From positions 124,897,605-124,961,604 of the forward strand of contig CM035160.1 of assembly GCA_020205615.1 (NCBI GenBank): a stretch of DNA of 64,000 nucleotides, read 5' to 3'. The translations under genes and the position numbers were made by a program. The stretch's first letter is position 1; every line of letters begins with the position of its first letter. This DNA comes from Panax quinquefolius (Eukaryota; Streptophyta; Magnoliopsida; Apiales; Araliaceae). The notes under the pieces are model-generated. The model saw only the letters and a program-made list of their open reading frames with translations. It did not search any database and was not told where the DNA came from. This document shows positions 24,150 to 35,480 of this stretch, in pieces.

Positions 24150-24450
24150 TTGTTGTGTCACCACAAGGCAAGTATTAAGTATTTAAGATGTTAATTTATC
24201 ACATTTGATGCTTATAAAGAAAAATTGAACAATATTGTTTTGTTGTGTCACCACAAGGATGATATTTTTTCTTTTTGAATATATGGAGTGCTAGGTTGGA
24301 CTTAACTTGGATAATTTTGATTCGGATGTGCCACCTTGATCAAAATAATCTAAGAGGCAAAAATCTGAGGAGTTGCATAGTTGATGTAATTGACAAAAGT
24401 TGTCTACCTATTTATTTATATATAGTTTGTTGTGTCACCACAAGGCTATA
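24150..24450. repeat. Three copies of TTGTTGTGTCACCACAAGG
   Basis: The 19-base sequence occurs at about 24154, 24240 and 24428 with unrelated sequence between. Its core ttgtgtcaccacaa has facing 5-bp arms. It lies in the leader just upstream of gag. Confidence 0.85.
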
Positions 24451-24649
24451 TACATTTGAAATGGGATCCTTATTCTCACTAGCAAATCTTTAATTAGATT
24501 TTTTAGAACTATATAAGTGAGGGTAATATAGTTTGAAGAAAATAGTGGGAGATACCAATTTAAAACAAGACCTAATTTATTTTGGTAATTAATAAAAGAA
24601 TGTATGTTAAAATGTTGTTAATTAAAATTCATTTCTGAGAATTTTACAA

Positions 24650-25435
24650 TGTCTAAAATTACTATCTTTGCGAAGCATATTAGATGCTAAATTAATCGGG
24701 GCCAAGAATTAAGCGGATTGGTTAAGGAATTTGAGAATAGTTCTCATATTTGAAAAATCTATCTTATGTCATAATCGCCTATCCTGCAATGGTTTGAGAC
24801 AATGCCTCGAGGAAGACATTGCTACTTTTAGAAAGTGGCAAGATGATGCCTGATTGGCTCGATGCATCATGCTCGTATCCATGAGTAATAAGAGCTGACG
24901 TCGACGTGAAACTATGGATACTTCTACTATACTCACGCACGTCAAGTAGTTGATGGTGAGGAAAGTAGGGTGATAGATATCGGATATCTAAGGAGCTCTT
25001 CCGATCTAGAATGGCGATGGCACTATAAGTGCAGAGACAAAAGTTCTTAACATAATCAATTTGATTGATCAATTAGGACAACTGGTTTTGTCATGGATGG
25101 AGAGTTGAGCCAAGATTTGATCTTGCACTCACTCCGGACTCCTTTCACAATTGTTGTGAATTTTTCATATGAACAAGCTAGATATCGACCTCATTTGATT
25201 TGCTTAACTATATTGAAAAATGTTGAGAGTCACTTTCAACCAAGAAAGATCAAGTCTTCTTGGTAGGGGCCAAAGGATCTTCGAAAGAAGAAGCGATTCA
25301 AAGAAGGTATATAGAAAGGCAAAAACAAAGGATAATAAGAATAAAAGCGTCACGGATAGCAAAGGAGTTTGCTTCCTTTGCAATAAGCTTTGGACCTTTG
25401 GAAGAAAGCTGCGAAAACATCTTGCGAGAGGCTAA
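24650..25435 (+). pseudogene. Copia gag remnant
   Basis: Starts with MSKITIFAK at about 24650 and continues through several frames with recognisable gag blocks: FRKWQDDA, CIMLVSMSN, a TILTH stretch, INLIDQLGQL, then HMNKLDIDL. It ends with a nucleocapsid zinc knuckle decayed to CFLCNKLWTFGRKLRKHL; the Cys-Cys pair is kept, the His and last Cys are lost. Stops and frameshifts are too many to give one frame. In an intact element this makes the particle shell. Confidence 0.72.
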
Positions 25436-27640
25436 CCAAAGAAGCTTAGTGAAGTTTGGTTTACAAAATACGATTTTGTTCATGATTGAAATAAATTTTT
25501 CTTTAAGTCGAGGTTCTACTTGGGTATTGGATCCGACTTTGGTTATCATAAATATAGATTTATAAAAGGACCAAGCGAAGTAGAAAGCTAAACAAATATA
25601 AGTAATCTATATGTATGGAAATGTAGCAAAGGTTGCCATATTAGCTATAGAAACTTATAGTTTAGCAATGCTTACTGAGCAAATCTATTAAGTCGATAAG
25701 TTGTTATTGTATTCGGTTCTTGTTAAAAATATTATTTCCATTTTATTGTTGGACAATGAAATCTTTGGTATTATAATTAAGAACAATTGTTGTTCTATTT
25801 ATAATAATAATGTTTTGTATAGAATGGAATATTACTTAATAAATTTTGTATACTTGACTTACATGAAAATAATTTTGTATATTGAACAAATTAGTATATA
25901 GAAAAAGGAGATGATCATTCAAATAGTTGAATGTGTGTATTTCTTTGAAATACAATTGTGAATTATTTGAAAGGTTCAAAGAATTTGAAATGAAACAAAT
26001 TGGCAAAGTATTAGATTCTTTGATTAGATCGAGGAATAAATACTTGTCTGATAAGTTTCTAGATCATCTCAAATGGTTTTCTCATAATGGACACATCTTG
26101 ATCTGTAATAATTGATTGATGTATATGAATGAAAAATCGTACCTTGTTGGACATAGTGCGGTCCATAATGATTTTACCGACATTCCGGTATCTTCTAGGG
26201 TCATGTCCTAGAAATGGTGCATATCTACAAAAAGGTAACCTCAAAATCCATTGCCCCAAGACTCCATAAAAGTTATGGACGGGGAGGATTCTAATCTTAA
26301 GTATGTTAAGATAAGGGGTTGTCGACTTTATGTGAAAAGGTTTCAAAGGATAAGCTTGGGACAAGATTTGACAAGTACTGATTTGTGGGACATCCTAAAG
26401 TAAGTTTAGGGTATATGTTCTATAATTCTACTTAGCAAAAGGTGTTTGTTCTGAAACACGCGCGCCTTCTAAGATAAAGGTGTTTATCATTGAAGGGGCT
26501 AGTGGGAGGATAATAGATCTTGAAGAGTTCAAGAACCACAAAACACTTATAAGTCGAATAAGAGGAACCTATAGATAGACCTATTGTACCACAACCAAGA
26601 TCGTAAATCGGGAATAGTACTAGAAGATACCTAGGAGGTATGGATTCATCATGGATGATGATGATGAGGTACACATCATAGAAGATGATGATCGAGTTAC
26701 ATTCGATGAGGTAAGACTTTCAAAAGTGTGTACAAAAGGGACGATTGGGGGCGTCGTGACATTCCTAATATTATATGTTGATATACTACGGATGAGGAAT
26801 GACATACTAATGCTACAATCGGTAAAGATAAAGTTGTCTAAACATTCCTTCATGAATGATTTGGAAGAGTATCTTAATTGGGGATATAAATCTATATAGA
26901 TAGATTTAAGAGGATGCTCGACTTAACCCAAGGAGCGTATATTCATTTGATGCTAAAGTCGTTTAGCATGGCAAACTCAAGAGATGTCTCATGTCGATGA
27001 GCTATGGAGTGTATCTCTCTTAATAGTCCCCAGAGACTCGAAAAGAGAGATCATGAGTGAGATAAATGTATGTATGCAATGAAATATACGAGACACGATG
27101 TTGATCGGTCATATGCGGAGAAGTTCACTATGAGTCGGTGAAAAACATCTTAAAGTTCTTAAGCGGCACTAAGGATGTGAGCATACATGGTGGGTGCGAA
27201 TTAAAACTAGAGGGCTTACTGGACTCAAGTTTTCGGAGACAGAGAAGAGCGAATAGAAAATCCACTTTAAGGTAAAGTGTTACCTTGAAGCGAGTGGTGC
27301 GATGAATTGGAAAGGTTCCAAACAGAAAAAGAGTTGTTGGTTTAGTGATAAAGACAAAGTATATAGCTATAAATGAAAGCTGCTGAGTTGATTGTTTGGA
27401 TTAAAAGTTCATTCTGAGAACTAGGAATAGTTCTAAGTCTCATCTTGGATCTAAACATGTGTTGTGGCACTTTCATTTGATTATTAGAATCATTGAAGAT
27501 GGGAAATCACTATAGAGATAGTGGACTCTCAAGAACAACATTACATATCCATTAACTAAAGCTTATCCAACAATGGGATAATCGTCACTTAGAGAAGAAG
27601 AGTATGAGATACCATGACGATTGGCTTTAGTGCAAGTGGG
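25436..27640 (+). pseudogene. Copia pol remnant (protease, integrase, RT, RNase H)
   Basis: In copia order: protease start STWVLDP (25524-25544; the catalytic Asp is kept, the following residues lost); GAG-pre-integrase block LVKNIISILLLDNE and IIIKNNCCSIYNN (25725-25820); integrase relic FKEFEMKQIGK...YLSDKFLDHLK (25970-26070); a TLLDMVRSMM-like trace near 26145; RT relic DILRMRNDILMLQSVKIKLSKH (about 26780-26845) and a MLIGH block near 27100; RNase H relic with WKGSKQKK near 27315. Integrase and RT are each missing large parts and frames shift every 100-200 bases. Confidence 0.72.
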
Positions 27641-27644
27641 AGAT
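27628..27644 (+). promoter_or_regulatory. Copia polypurine tract
   Basis: gcaagtgggagat directly precedes the 3' LTR start TGAAAGTAG, the usual copia arrangement, and defines the LTR edge. Confidence 0.8.
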
Positions 27645-29513
27645 TGAAAGTAGTATGCACACAAGCCGATCATGTTTGATGATAAAGCATATACTTTGTA
27701 ACAATCTTATTCATTTATTAATAAAAAGTATTAATTTATTAAAGGCTTTTAATTATCTACATGATCTTTGTTTTATAATATGTGATAAACCCATAGTTTT
27801 AAGCAATGCTTTTAGAATAATGATGATGATCATTCTAATGAGATCTAAATTCTTAGAAAGCTTAAAACTAAAATAGTTCCCAATCGTTGGATTACTAAAT
27901 TGGGGATTAGTGAATCCGGATAGATTGGTACATCGTAACTTGCTCATTGGATGAGGATGATTGATCTCATGATCATTTGTGTGGAACACTAAAGCAAGTA
28001 TGTAGGTGCTTATTAGAGAATAAGTTCTTTGAGCATTGGCTCGCTAAGGAATACCTAATGGAGTTTTATTTGCCTGTCAATAGGAATTCCTGTAGTGATA
28101 GTAGTACAAGTAATCCTTGGACTTGAGATCATCATAGTATCTTGTGTATGATGAGTTATACTTTGACTTATTCCTTAAGACCCTTAGGGTATATCAAAGG
28201 GTATGCTTGGGTATAATAAGTTGTACATGGAGATAATGTATGATCGATAAAGAATCTACCACTTCTAATAAAAAAGAGAAATGTCTATGTGATTCGATAA
28301 ATGACAACTTGATGAGTCCTTGGCCAGGCAGAATGAAATTAGAAAGGAGTTTCTAATTTGCATTATTTGGAGTTGTGCATTTAAGAGTCGAAATACATAT
28401 AATTAAATAAAATAAGACTTGACAGTAATTCCATGTCTTATATTTAATTGGGACATTGTATGGTGGAAGGATTGAATTGTGCGGTAACTATTTACTCAAA
28501 GGTTCTTTAATGATTAATGTTGAAATCTATATTATACGGAAAGTCGTTGATCATTTAGGGAGGCTTATCCTTATTGTAGAATAAATATTATTTAAATAAA
28601 TTAATTGTTTAATTTATTTATTTAAATAAGATTAGAATTGTTCTAATTGATTTATTCACAATCGGTTTAATATGGAGAACCTAAAGGGTCACACCATAAA
28701 AGGAAGAATAATTATTTAAGAAGTTAATGGCATAATCGTAATAATATGTTATGTATATTTAATTTAATCTATGGTGATAGAATAAATTAAATAGCTTAAT
28801 ATTTATTATTTAATATTTTAGAAATATTAAATATAAATTAATAAGAGAGTCTTATTAATATTATTACAATTATTATTATTTTAATTTCTAAAAGAGTTTA
28901 GGAATTAATTTAATATAAGTACTCTCATTTATTCCTAATTGGATTAGGAAGGAAAATTAATTAAAAGAGTTTAATTAATTATCCTAATAAGATTAGGGAG
29001 CTTAATTAATTAAAAGAATTTAATTAATTAAATAAAACCCAATTCCTTAATTGTTAAGGTGGGTTGCCCACATCTATTAATAAGAGAGTCTTATTATGGG
29101 TGGTATGGGTTTGTTGATTTTTCAACATACGTAATAATTCCAATTGTTGGGAGAGTACACCTTTCTATAGAGATAGAAAACTAGGGTTTGAGCCAAATAC
29201 CCATCTTCTTGAATTTTCTTCTTCCTTGGTGGATCACCTCTACAGAGGCCAAACATTTGGGTGGCTAACGTTGATCAAAGGAAGGAACCAAAACCGGTGG
29301 ATTCAAGTTGAGCGAAAAGGATTGGAGGTGAACTTGTACGAGGAAGCTCGATCTTCAAAGGTATGATTTCTTATTCATCTTTTCGTTTAATTAATAATTA
29401 TGCATAAAGGATGATCCGGGTATATGGTTTGTAAATTTTTTTTAAACTCGATTTTACCACGCTTAGCACAATTTATGCAATTTGATTGCGTTATGAATAT
29501 TACAAACCTAACA
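27645..29513 (+). repeat. Copia 3' LTR
   Basis: Starts TGAAAGTAGTATGCAC and ends ACAAACCTAACA. It is nearly identical to 20129-22004 except for substitutions and small indels. A diverged reversed relative is at 47737-48125. Confidence 0.9.
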
Positions 29514-30300
29514 AGGTTGTCCCGCACAAACCAAAGTTTTGAGTTTAAGAGAGAGCGTTTTTTTTCTCGTGACGAGGAACCTGAATAAAATTATCACGGG
29601 TAAGTTAATCGTAAGCTCTTGCGAAGTCTATACCTTGTTAGATACCAGTTCTACCCACTCTTTTATTTCACCTAGTTGTGTTCAACGTTTAAATTTGACT
29701 CAGAAGAAGTTAAACTTTGACTTATTGGTTGAAACTTCGTTAGTAGGAGCCTTTGTTACCGCTACTATTTTTAAATCTTGTTTGATTCAAATAAACATTT
29801 TCACGTTACTGTCGATCTTATCTTTTGAAAATATTTGCCTTTGATGTGATTTTAGGAATCAATTGGTTAACTACTCATCATGCTTTTCGTAAGGTTGTTA
29901 GCTTTTATATTCATAACCAACTTGTTGTGCGAATTCAAGTAACCAAACTACTAAAGTCAATTATTGTCATATCAAGCCATAAGTAAAGAGCCCCCGAACC
30001 TTTCGTTGTTGACTTCCTTGTGTGGAAATGCAAAGCCGGACTTTTCAGAGGCGACATCGTGAATGAAGATGACAAGTTTATAAGTATCATTGTGAGATCT
30101 TTATCTAGGTTAAGGGATAGAAGTCACAGTTGGTATTAATGTGACGTACTATCCAAGTCTTGGATGAGAGTCACAGTTTTGAATGATATTTCTATTATTA
30201 ATAAATTTCCTGGCGTATTCTTGAAGACTTCTTAGCCTACTTAGAGCGTGAAATCGAATTTTGTATTGACCCCAGTACAAAACCCATTTCTTAAACCCTC
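29514..30300 (+). pseudogene. Element B protease relic and start of RT linker
   Basis: 29539-29844 holds an aspartic protease: VYTLLDTSSTHSFISPSCVQ, where the usual D-T-G active site reads D-T-S. Beyond a frameshift, an ILGINWLTTHHAF-like trace is visible near 29850-29885. Near 30180-30290 the linker before RT (FPGVF..., EFCIDPS) survives in broken frames. The coding relic ends there; the RT palm is not present. Confidence 0.72.
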
Positions 30301-31470
30301 AAATATTTCTTCAACTAAAATGAACAGTTTACGTGGTTTATGATGAAAGTCATAATAAAAGCATTGGACTAATGAAAATCATGGGTATTCGTGGTATTAG
30401 TAAGTGTTATGATGAGTTATGTTGGTTAGTATGTGAAAACATGAAAGTTTCTTAGAAATCACAAAGAGTTGAAAATCAGATTTTGGTGAAAAACGTAACA
30501 TGAAATTCAATTGACCAAATCTCTTATTATATTTTGAATTTTTGAGTGTGGTCAAGTCCTAGAGTTAGATCTATGAGTTACCTAACTAATCCAAGTGGAA
30601 TTACTGGAAAAGGTGTTGTAGATTTTTGTGTGGACTGATTTTAGCAAAGGAGTGCAAAGCTGCAAAACCGAAAAAAGTCATTGCCATGATTTTAGAGGGC
30701 TGTTTCGACCACTTAAATTATGAGAAAAATTCTGGCCTTTTGGGACATGAAGGTATATGGTATAAAGTACCTCCTGTACAAAAATGAGCTCATTCTGACT
30801 TAAAATGAGCAAGTTATGACTATTTCAATATTTAGGTTTTTTCGACGAAAAACGCTATAATAGGAGTTCTATAACTCAGATGACCATAAAATTTAAACTA
30901 GAAGCTCACGTTAACATGTGTAAGGTCCTGCCAAGATTTGGGAATTTTGGAGTTAAACTTGAGGTAGCTAATTTCTTAAGGAATTAATTAGAAATTGATT
31001 TTTGAAAAATAGTAAATGAATTTTAAAAATTCGAGAAAAATATATTTTCATTATGGGACTATATTATGCTAAATCTCAGAAAAGAAATATTTTGGGACTA
31101 ATTTGGTATTTTTCATGAAAATAGTTTAGTTACTGAACATATGAGTTAAATATGTTATGTGAAGTAACAAAGTTGAAAATAGGATTTTATGGCTAGAGAA
31201 TCCTATATAGAGTATATGCATATTTTTTGAGGATTTGATAATTGGTGATGATATCTTATGAGTATGGCATTTTGAATGATTAAATGCATTATATGGTAAA
31301 GCGTAAACAATTGAGATAAATTGTTTATAAATTTAAGAAGTGATTAAAATATTGTTATAATATTAATGATATTAGATTATGAGATTATTAAGTGATTGAT
31401 AACATGGGGATATTCTTGAATCCTGGATAAATTATATTATAAATGTTTAATATTTATCCTTTATCTCATT
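30301..31470 (+). other. Element B internal non-coding stretch
   Basis: No retroviral domain in any frame. The sequence style (for example near 30700-30960) resembles gypsy LTR bodies, so it may be a captured LTR fragment, but no boundary or TG/CA end was found. Confidence 0.45.
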
Positions 31471-32360
31471 TGATTGATTCTTTATATCATTATCCTCTTG
31501 TTTATATTATGTTGAAAGTCATCGGTATTTTGTAGTGCATAGATGGACTTGGTATGATTATTACTGAGGATTGTTCGGTATAATCATAGTAGTAATTGAA
31601 AACACGATTATCGATAGTATCATGGATAATTTGTGGTCATTGATACTAATGAATACACGATTATCTTTGGTAGTAGTGCATGGATAATTTGTGGTCGTGA
31701 TACTAATGAATACACGATTATCTTTGGTAGTAGTGCATGGATAATTTGTGGTCGTGATACTAATGAATACACGATTATCTTTGGTAGTAGTGCATGGATA
31801 ATTTGTGGTCGTGATACTAATGAATACACGATTATCTTTGGCCTTAGTGCATGGATAATTTGTGGTCGTGATACTAATGAATACACGATTATCTTTGGTA
31901 GTAGTGCATGGATAATTTGTGGTCGTGATACTAATGAATATCCTTGGCACGTAGTGCGGGGATGATTCGATGATATGGATTAATTATTGAAATTTGAGTC
32001 TCGTGAATGAAATATTAATTCATGGATGTGGTAAAAGTCATCTTTAGTAGTAGTGCATTGATAGACTTGGTATGATTATGACCACGGATTATTATTCGGT
32101 ATAATCATGATCAGTAAACACGAATATCCTTGGCGATGGTGCATGGATAATTCGTGGTTGTGATACTATTAAGTTGCGGCGTCGGCATTATTGGTTTTCT
32201 GAGTTGTATATCTTTAGCTTTGTAGTGCAAAGATGAATTGTTAATGAATATCTTTGGCGGATTGCAAAGATGAATTTAATATTTTTAACGATAAAGGTAT
32301 TCAAGGTATCCTCACCTCTTATCATACCAGTATCGTACCCTAATTTCGAGGGCAAAATTC
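31471..32360 (+). repeat. LTR-derived segment inside element B
   Basis: 31471-31600 matches the B LTR near 18135-18245 (ttatattatgttgaaagt, then tatgattat...tcggtataatc). A minisatellite follows, then more gatactaatga/cttggc modules like those in the related solo LTR (42990-43560). LTR sequence thus sits in the internal region where pol should be. Confidence 0.7.
31640..31950. repeat. 57-bp minisatellite, about 5.3 copies
   Basis: Unit gatactaatgaatacacgat...gcatggataatttgtggtcgt repeats with almost no differences. Because 57 is a multiple of 3, several frames stay open on both strands (plus-strand unit DTNEYTIIFGSSAWIICGR). These are not genes. Confidence 0.93.
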
Positions 32361-32378
32361 CATAAGGAGAGGGGAGAT
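32361..32378 (+). promoter_or_regulatory. Element B polypurine tract
   Basis: ataaggagaggggagat directly before LTR start TGTGAGACCC, preceded by the gypsy-typical ttcgagggcaaaattcc. Confidence 0.85.
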
Positions 32379-34765
32379 TGTGAGACCCAGATTTTATCAA
32401 TAAAGATTTAAATTTTGTCAAAATAATTTTTAATATTATGGTGTGAATTTGAGATAATATTATAGTTGTGGGTAGTATTTATAAATTTTGCAAAGTATGC
32501 AAGTGGTGATATTATATTCGATTGGTGGGAATATTCTACTTAGCAGGAATATTCGCATAACTACTCAATCATTGGTGGACCCTAATGTAATTATTGTCGG
32601 ATTGAGAAAACGACAAAAATATTTTATTGAAATAATGGCGGAAGTTTTATCGTTGATATTGTTGAACTACTCGGTAGTAAAAGTACAGTAATACGTGTGG
32701 TTGCATAGTAGCACACGGTATTGATTATTGATGCTTATGTGAGAAGTCACTCAGTTTGATTCCATTATTGTCGATTAATAATATGAATTATTATAGCGAT
32801 AATGACGTTTTGTTTTATTCAGTATTATTAACGTAATAAAAGCGAAACATCTTTATATAAAAAGAATACTTTATTAAAGTTATTCTATAAATAGAATATA
32901 TTTTATTTTATTATGCATAGTGTTGTATAGTGTTTTGCATAGTGTTGTATAGTGTTTGCATAGTAAAATGTTTTTATATAAATAGAATATATGATATTTT
33001 ATTTAAAAGATTTTGCTTTAAATATGGACCGTCAGATTAAAGTAAATCAATCTGGACCGTTCATGGATTAATTACTATGCATTCTATTTTCCTATAAATA
33101 GAAGCTCATTCCTTCATTATTTTCTTACGAATTGAGTGAAACTCTAGAGAGAGAAACTATAGAGAAAGAAGAAAAGTATTACCGCTACTTCACTTTGCCA
33201 ATATTAGGTTCTTCTAAGGTAGGGAATATTATTTGTTGTACCCGTAAGGGGTGTTATTCTTTTGTATTCATGAAGAGAACTTCTGTTGTTATTCCATTGT
33301 TTATTATTCTGTTGGAATAACCTTTAAAAGTGGTATACCCTATACATAACCTGTATATGCGGCATACCCTATACTTGGTGAAATCCTTATATTATTCCAT
33401 TCTTATTTATTACATTGGAATAACTCAGATATGCTGATCCCCTATACTTGGTGATCTTCTTCTACATTATTCCATTCTTTATTATTACGTTGGAATATCA
33501 TGTCTCATGTGTTTTTACCGGACTGGTTCCATTGTTTATTATTCCGCATTTATTATTCTCGCATTTGGAATATCCGTCATCGTGTTTTACACAGGACTGG
33601 TTCCATTGTTTATTATTCAAACATTTATTATTACGTTGGATCATCTTGTCGATTGTGAATTTCACGACACGGTTCCGTTATTATTATTCTGTTGGAATAA
33701 CCTGTCTATGTGAAGTACCGCATGCATGGTGATTTCTTTTGTTATTCCATTCTTTATTATACCCAGTTGATTAAAAACTTTGACTTCTATACTCCATGAA
33801 ATTAGTAGAATATCCTTGATATTTGCGTTTCATCCAGTATCTTTTCATGGAAATATTCTTCTGATCATTCTTGAATTTTACTCTACAAAACAGTATCATG
33901 TTGATAATTTGGACGTTAATAAATCCTAGAGAAATTAATTCTTGAACTTGTTTTATTGAATTCTTATATCATTGTCATCATCCTTATGTTTATATTATGT
34001 TGAAAGTTATCTTTGGCTTACGTGCATAGATGAACTTAGTATGATTATGACCAGGGTTCATTCGGTATAATCATGGCTTGATATAAATGACGTGACAAAA
34101 GTCCTCAGTGGCCTGTAATGCAGTGATGGATAGTTTTTGGTATGATTATGACCAGGGGTGATTCGGTATAGTCATGACCATTGATAATTTGATGAAAATC
34201 CTTGACCGTGGTACAGGGATGATTAGATATTGTGGTTTATTCATTAAACTGAGTCTTAGTGATAAAAATTGATGAAAACCTTTTAAAACCTAAAAGATAG
34301 TAGACTTTATTTTCTACTTGACTCTTTTAATGGATTGCACATTCATTATGATTAAACTGGTTGTCTATTGTATTTTATCGGTTTAAACTTTGTTGAAGGC
34401 TAATGATAATTTATTTCGCATTATCTTAGTCATAATATTTCTTATTGGGCTAGTTGAACTCACCCTTTCTTTCTTTGTTCTCTTGTGAAATGAGAATATA
34501 TTTGGGGACGAGTTGGGGAAAAGAGTGATGGTCCAGAAGATAGCATTAATAGTCCTCACTATTCGTTAAATAGTGTGACAATAAATGTAATGAGGACTCC
34601 TTGAGTATGGATATTGTCTAAATGACAATATTCTATTAGAACTCCTTTATATGTATTGTCGTATGTTACACGACAGATGTATAATTAAGTTAGTATTTGG
34701 ATTTATGTACCATGTAAGTGGCGACCCAAGATGGGTGACGTATACCTAATTTTGGGGGCGTCACA
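32379..34765 (+). repeat. Element B 3' LTR (2.4 kb)
   Basis: Starts TGTGAGACCC, ends GGGGGCGTCACA, followed by target duplication tccgt. It matches the 5' LTR at 16535-18949. No gene. Confidence 0.9.
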
Positions 34766-34770
34766 TCCGT

Positions 34771-35395
34771 ATTTCAGGTTTCGTTCGACAGTTTTAAAAA
34801 CTGCGATTCTCGGAATCCAAATATTTTTGGATATTTCGTCTTTCCTTTACCGATTAACTTTTATGTATTCTTCAGATTTCCGAAAAACTGAAAAAGCCTT
34901 TTTAGTGTTAAGCATTTTCCTTGATGTTTTCCCCTAACGTAGTTAAACAAGCAAAAAGTACATAGCAGTACTTGTCATCATTTTTATATTGTCCGATTTT
35001 TGCACGTTTTTCAAGAAAAACTTTTACCGGCTTACTTAACTTTTACGACATATTATCAATTAATCTTTCGACGGAATGTCATTTCGACATACCAAACTCT
35101 CGGAAAGGCTTAAGTTATTTAAACTCTAACCCTTAGGGTTTCATCGGGTGAATAGTGCCTATTTCGTCTTTTTCTCCAGAAATATTTTTGTTCCTGGAAA
35201 ATTTTTATTTTCTTCTTGAAAATTCTTACTCATTCAGTCTAGCTCGTAGCCAGAATCCTCTCGACTTATAATCATCCTAGGTTATAGAATGATTAATAAA
35301 CACATAGCACAAAATAATATTATAAAAAATCATTTTATTAATAACTAATTCTTGAAACTTAAATTCTTGACAATCCGAATTTCCAGGTCATCAAA
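34771..35395 (-). repeat. Element A 3' LTR, piece 3
   Basis: Resumes the A LTR after element B and aligns with about 40464-41091. On the minus strand it is the beginning of the 3' LTR (TTTGATGACCTGG, decayed from TGTGACGACCCGG). Confidence 0.85.
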
Positions 35396-35480
35396 CTCTT
35401 CCCCCCTTATAAAAATTCCGTCCTCAAAATTTCTTAAAACCACACCCTTACCCGGGTCATCACATTCACCCCTTCTTCAC
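35394..35480 (-). promoter_or_regulatory. Element A polypurine tract, duplicated with an LTR-head stub
   Basis: On the minus strand, ataaggggggaagag (35396-35411 on plus) precedes the LTR. About 60 bases upstream is a second purine tract (gaagaaggggtgaa, 35463-35477) followed by TGTGATGACCCGGG, a copy of the LTR's first bases, then a second ttttgaggacggaa stretch. The tract-plus-LTR-start junction is therefore present twice. Confidence 0.7.

Larger units (their letters stand above)
22020..24640 (+). other. Copia long untranslated leader with simple repeats
   Basis: 2.6 kb between primer site and gag, without coding signal. It contains 29 A (22119-22147), gatgattggc-type repeats (22220-22420), an AT dinucleotide run of about 33 units (22550-22617), an AT-rich repeat field (22618-23420) and three copies of a near-palindrome (24150-24450). 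Confidence 0.75.
20129..29513 (+). mobile_element. Ty1/copia element inserted in B gag (9.4 kb, coding broken)
   Basis: Two ~1.87 kb LTRs flank tRNA-Met-type primer site, long leader, gag, protease, integrase, RT and RNase H relics in copia order, then a polypurine tract. The LTRs are very similar to each other, so this is the youngest insertion in its chain. Clear 5-bp target duplications are not seen: the left flank is ggaga, the right is aggtt, and both LTR outer bases appear mutated. All frames are heavily decayed despite the similar LTRs. Confidence 0.9.
16535..34765 (+). mobile_element. Gypsy element B, nearly complete ends, pol missing (TR-GAG-like)
   Basis: Two related LTRs (16535-18949, 32379-34765) bound an internal region with primer site, gag, a protease relic and polypurine tract. 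A perfect 5-bp duplication tccgt flanks it (16530-16534, 34766-34770). A copia element splits gag from protease. Without it the element is about 8.8 kb. RT, RNase H and integrase are absent. Their place is taken by non-coding sequence and by LTR-derived DNA with a minisatellite. It is therefore a non-autonomous gag-bearing derivative or a strongly deleted copy. Confidence 0.9.

Noticed and set aside
26651..26899. Asp-rich small protein starting MDDDDEVHII
   Set aside because: It lies in the decayed copia pol between integrase and RT relics; the end of the frame is RT, so it is not a separate gene.
31561..31965. Long repeated open frames on both strands over the minisatellite
   Set aside because: They come from a 57-bp repeat lacking stops; the same repeat opens frames on both strands and no family is matched.
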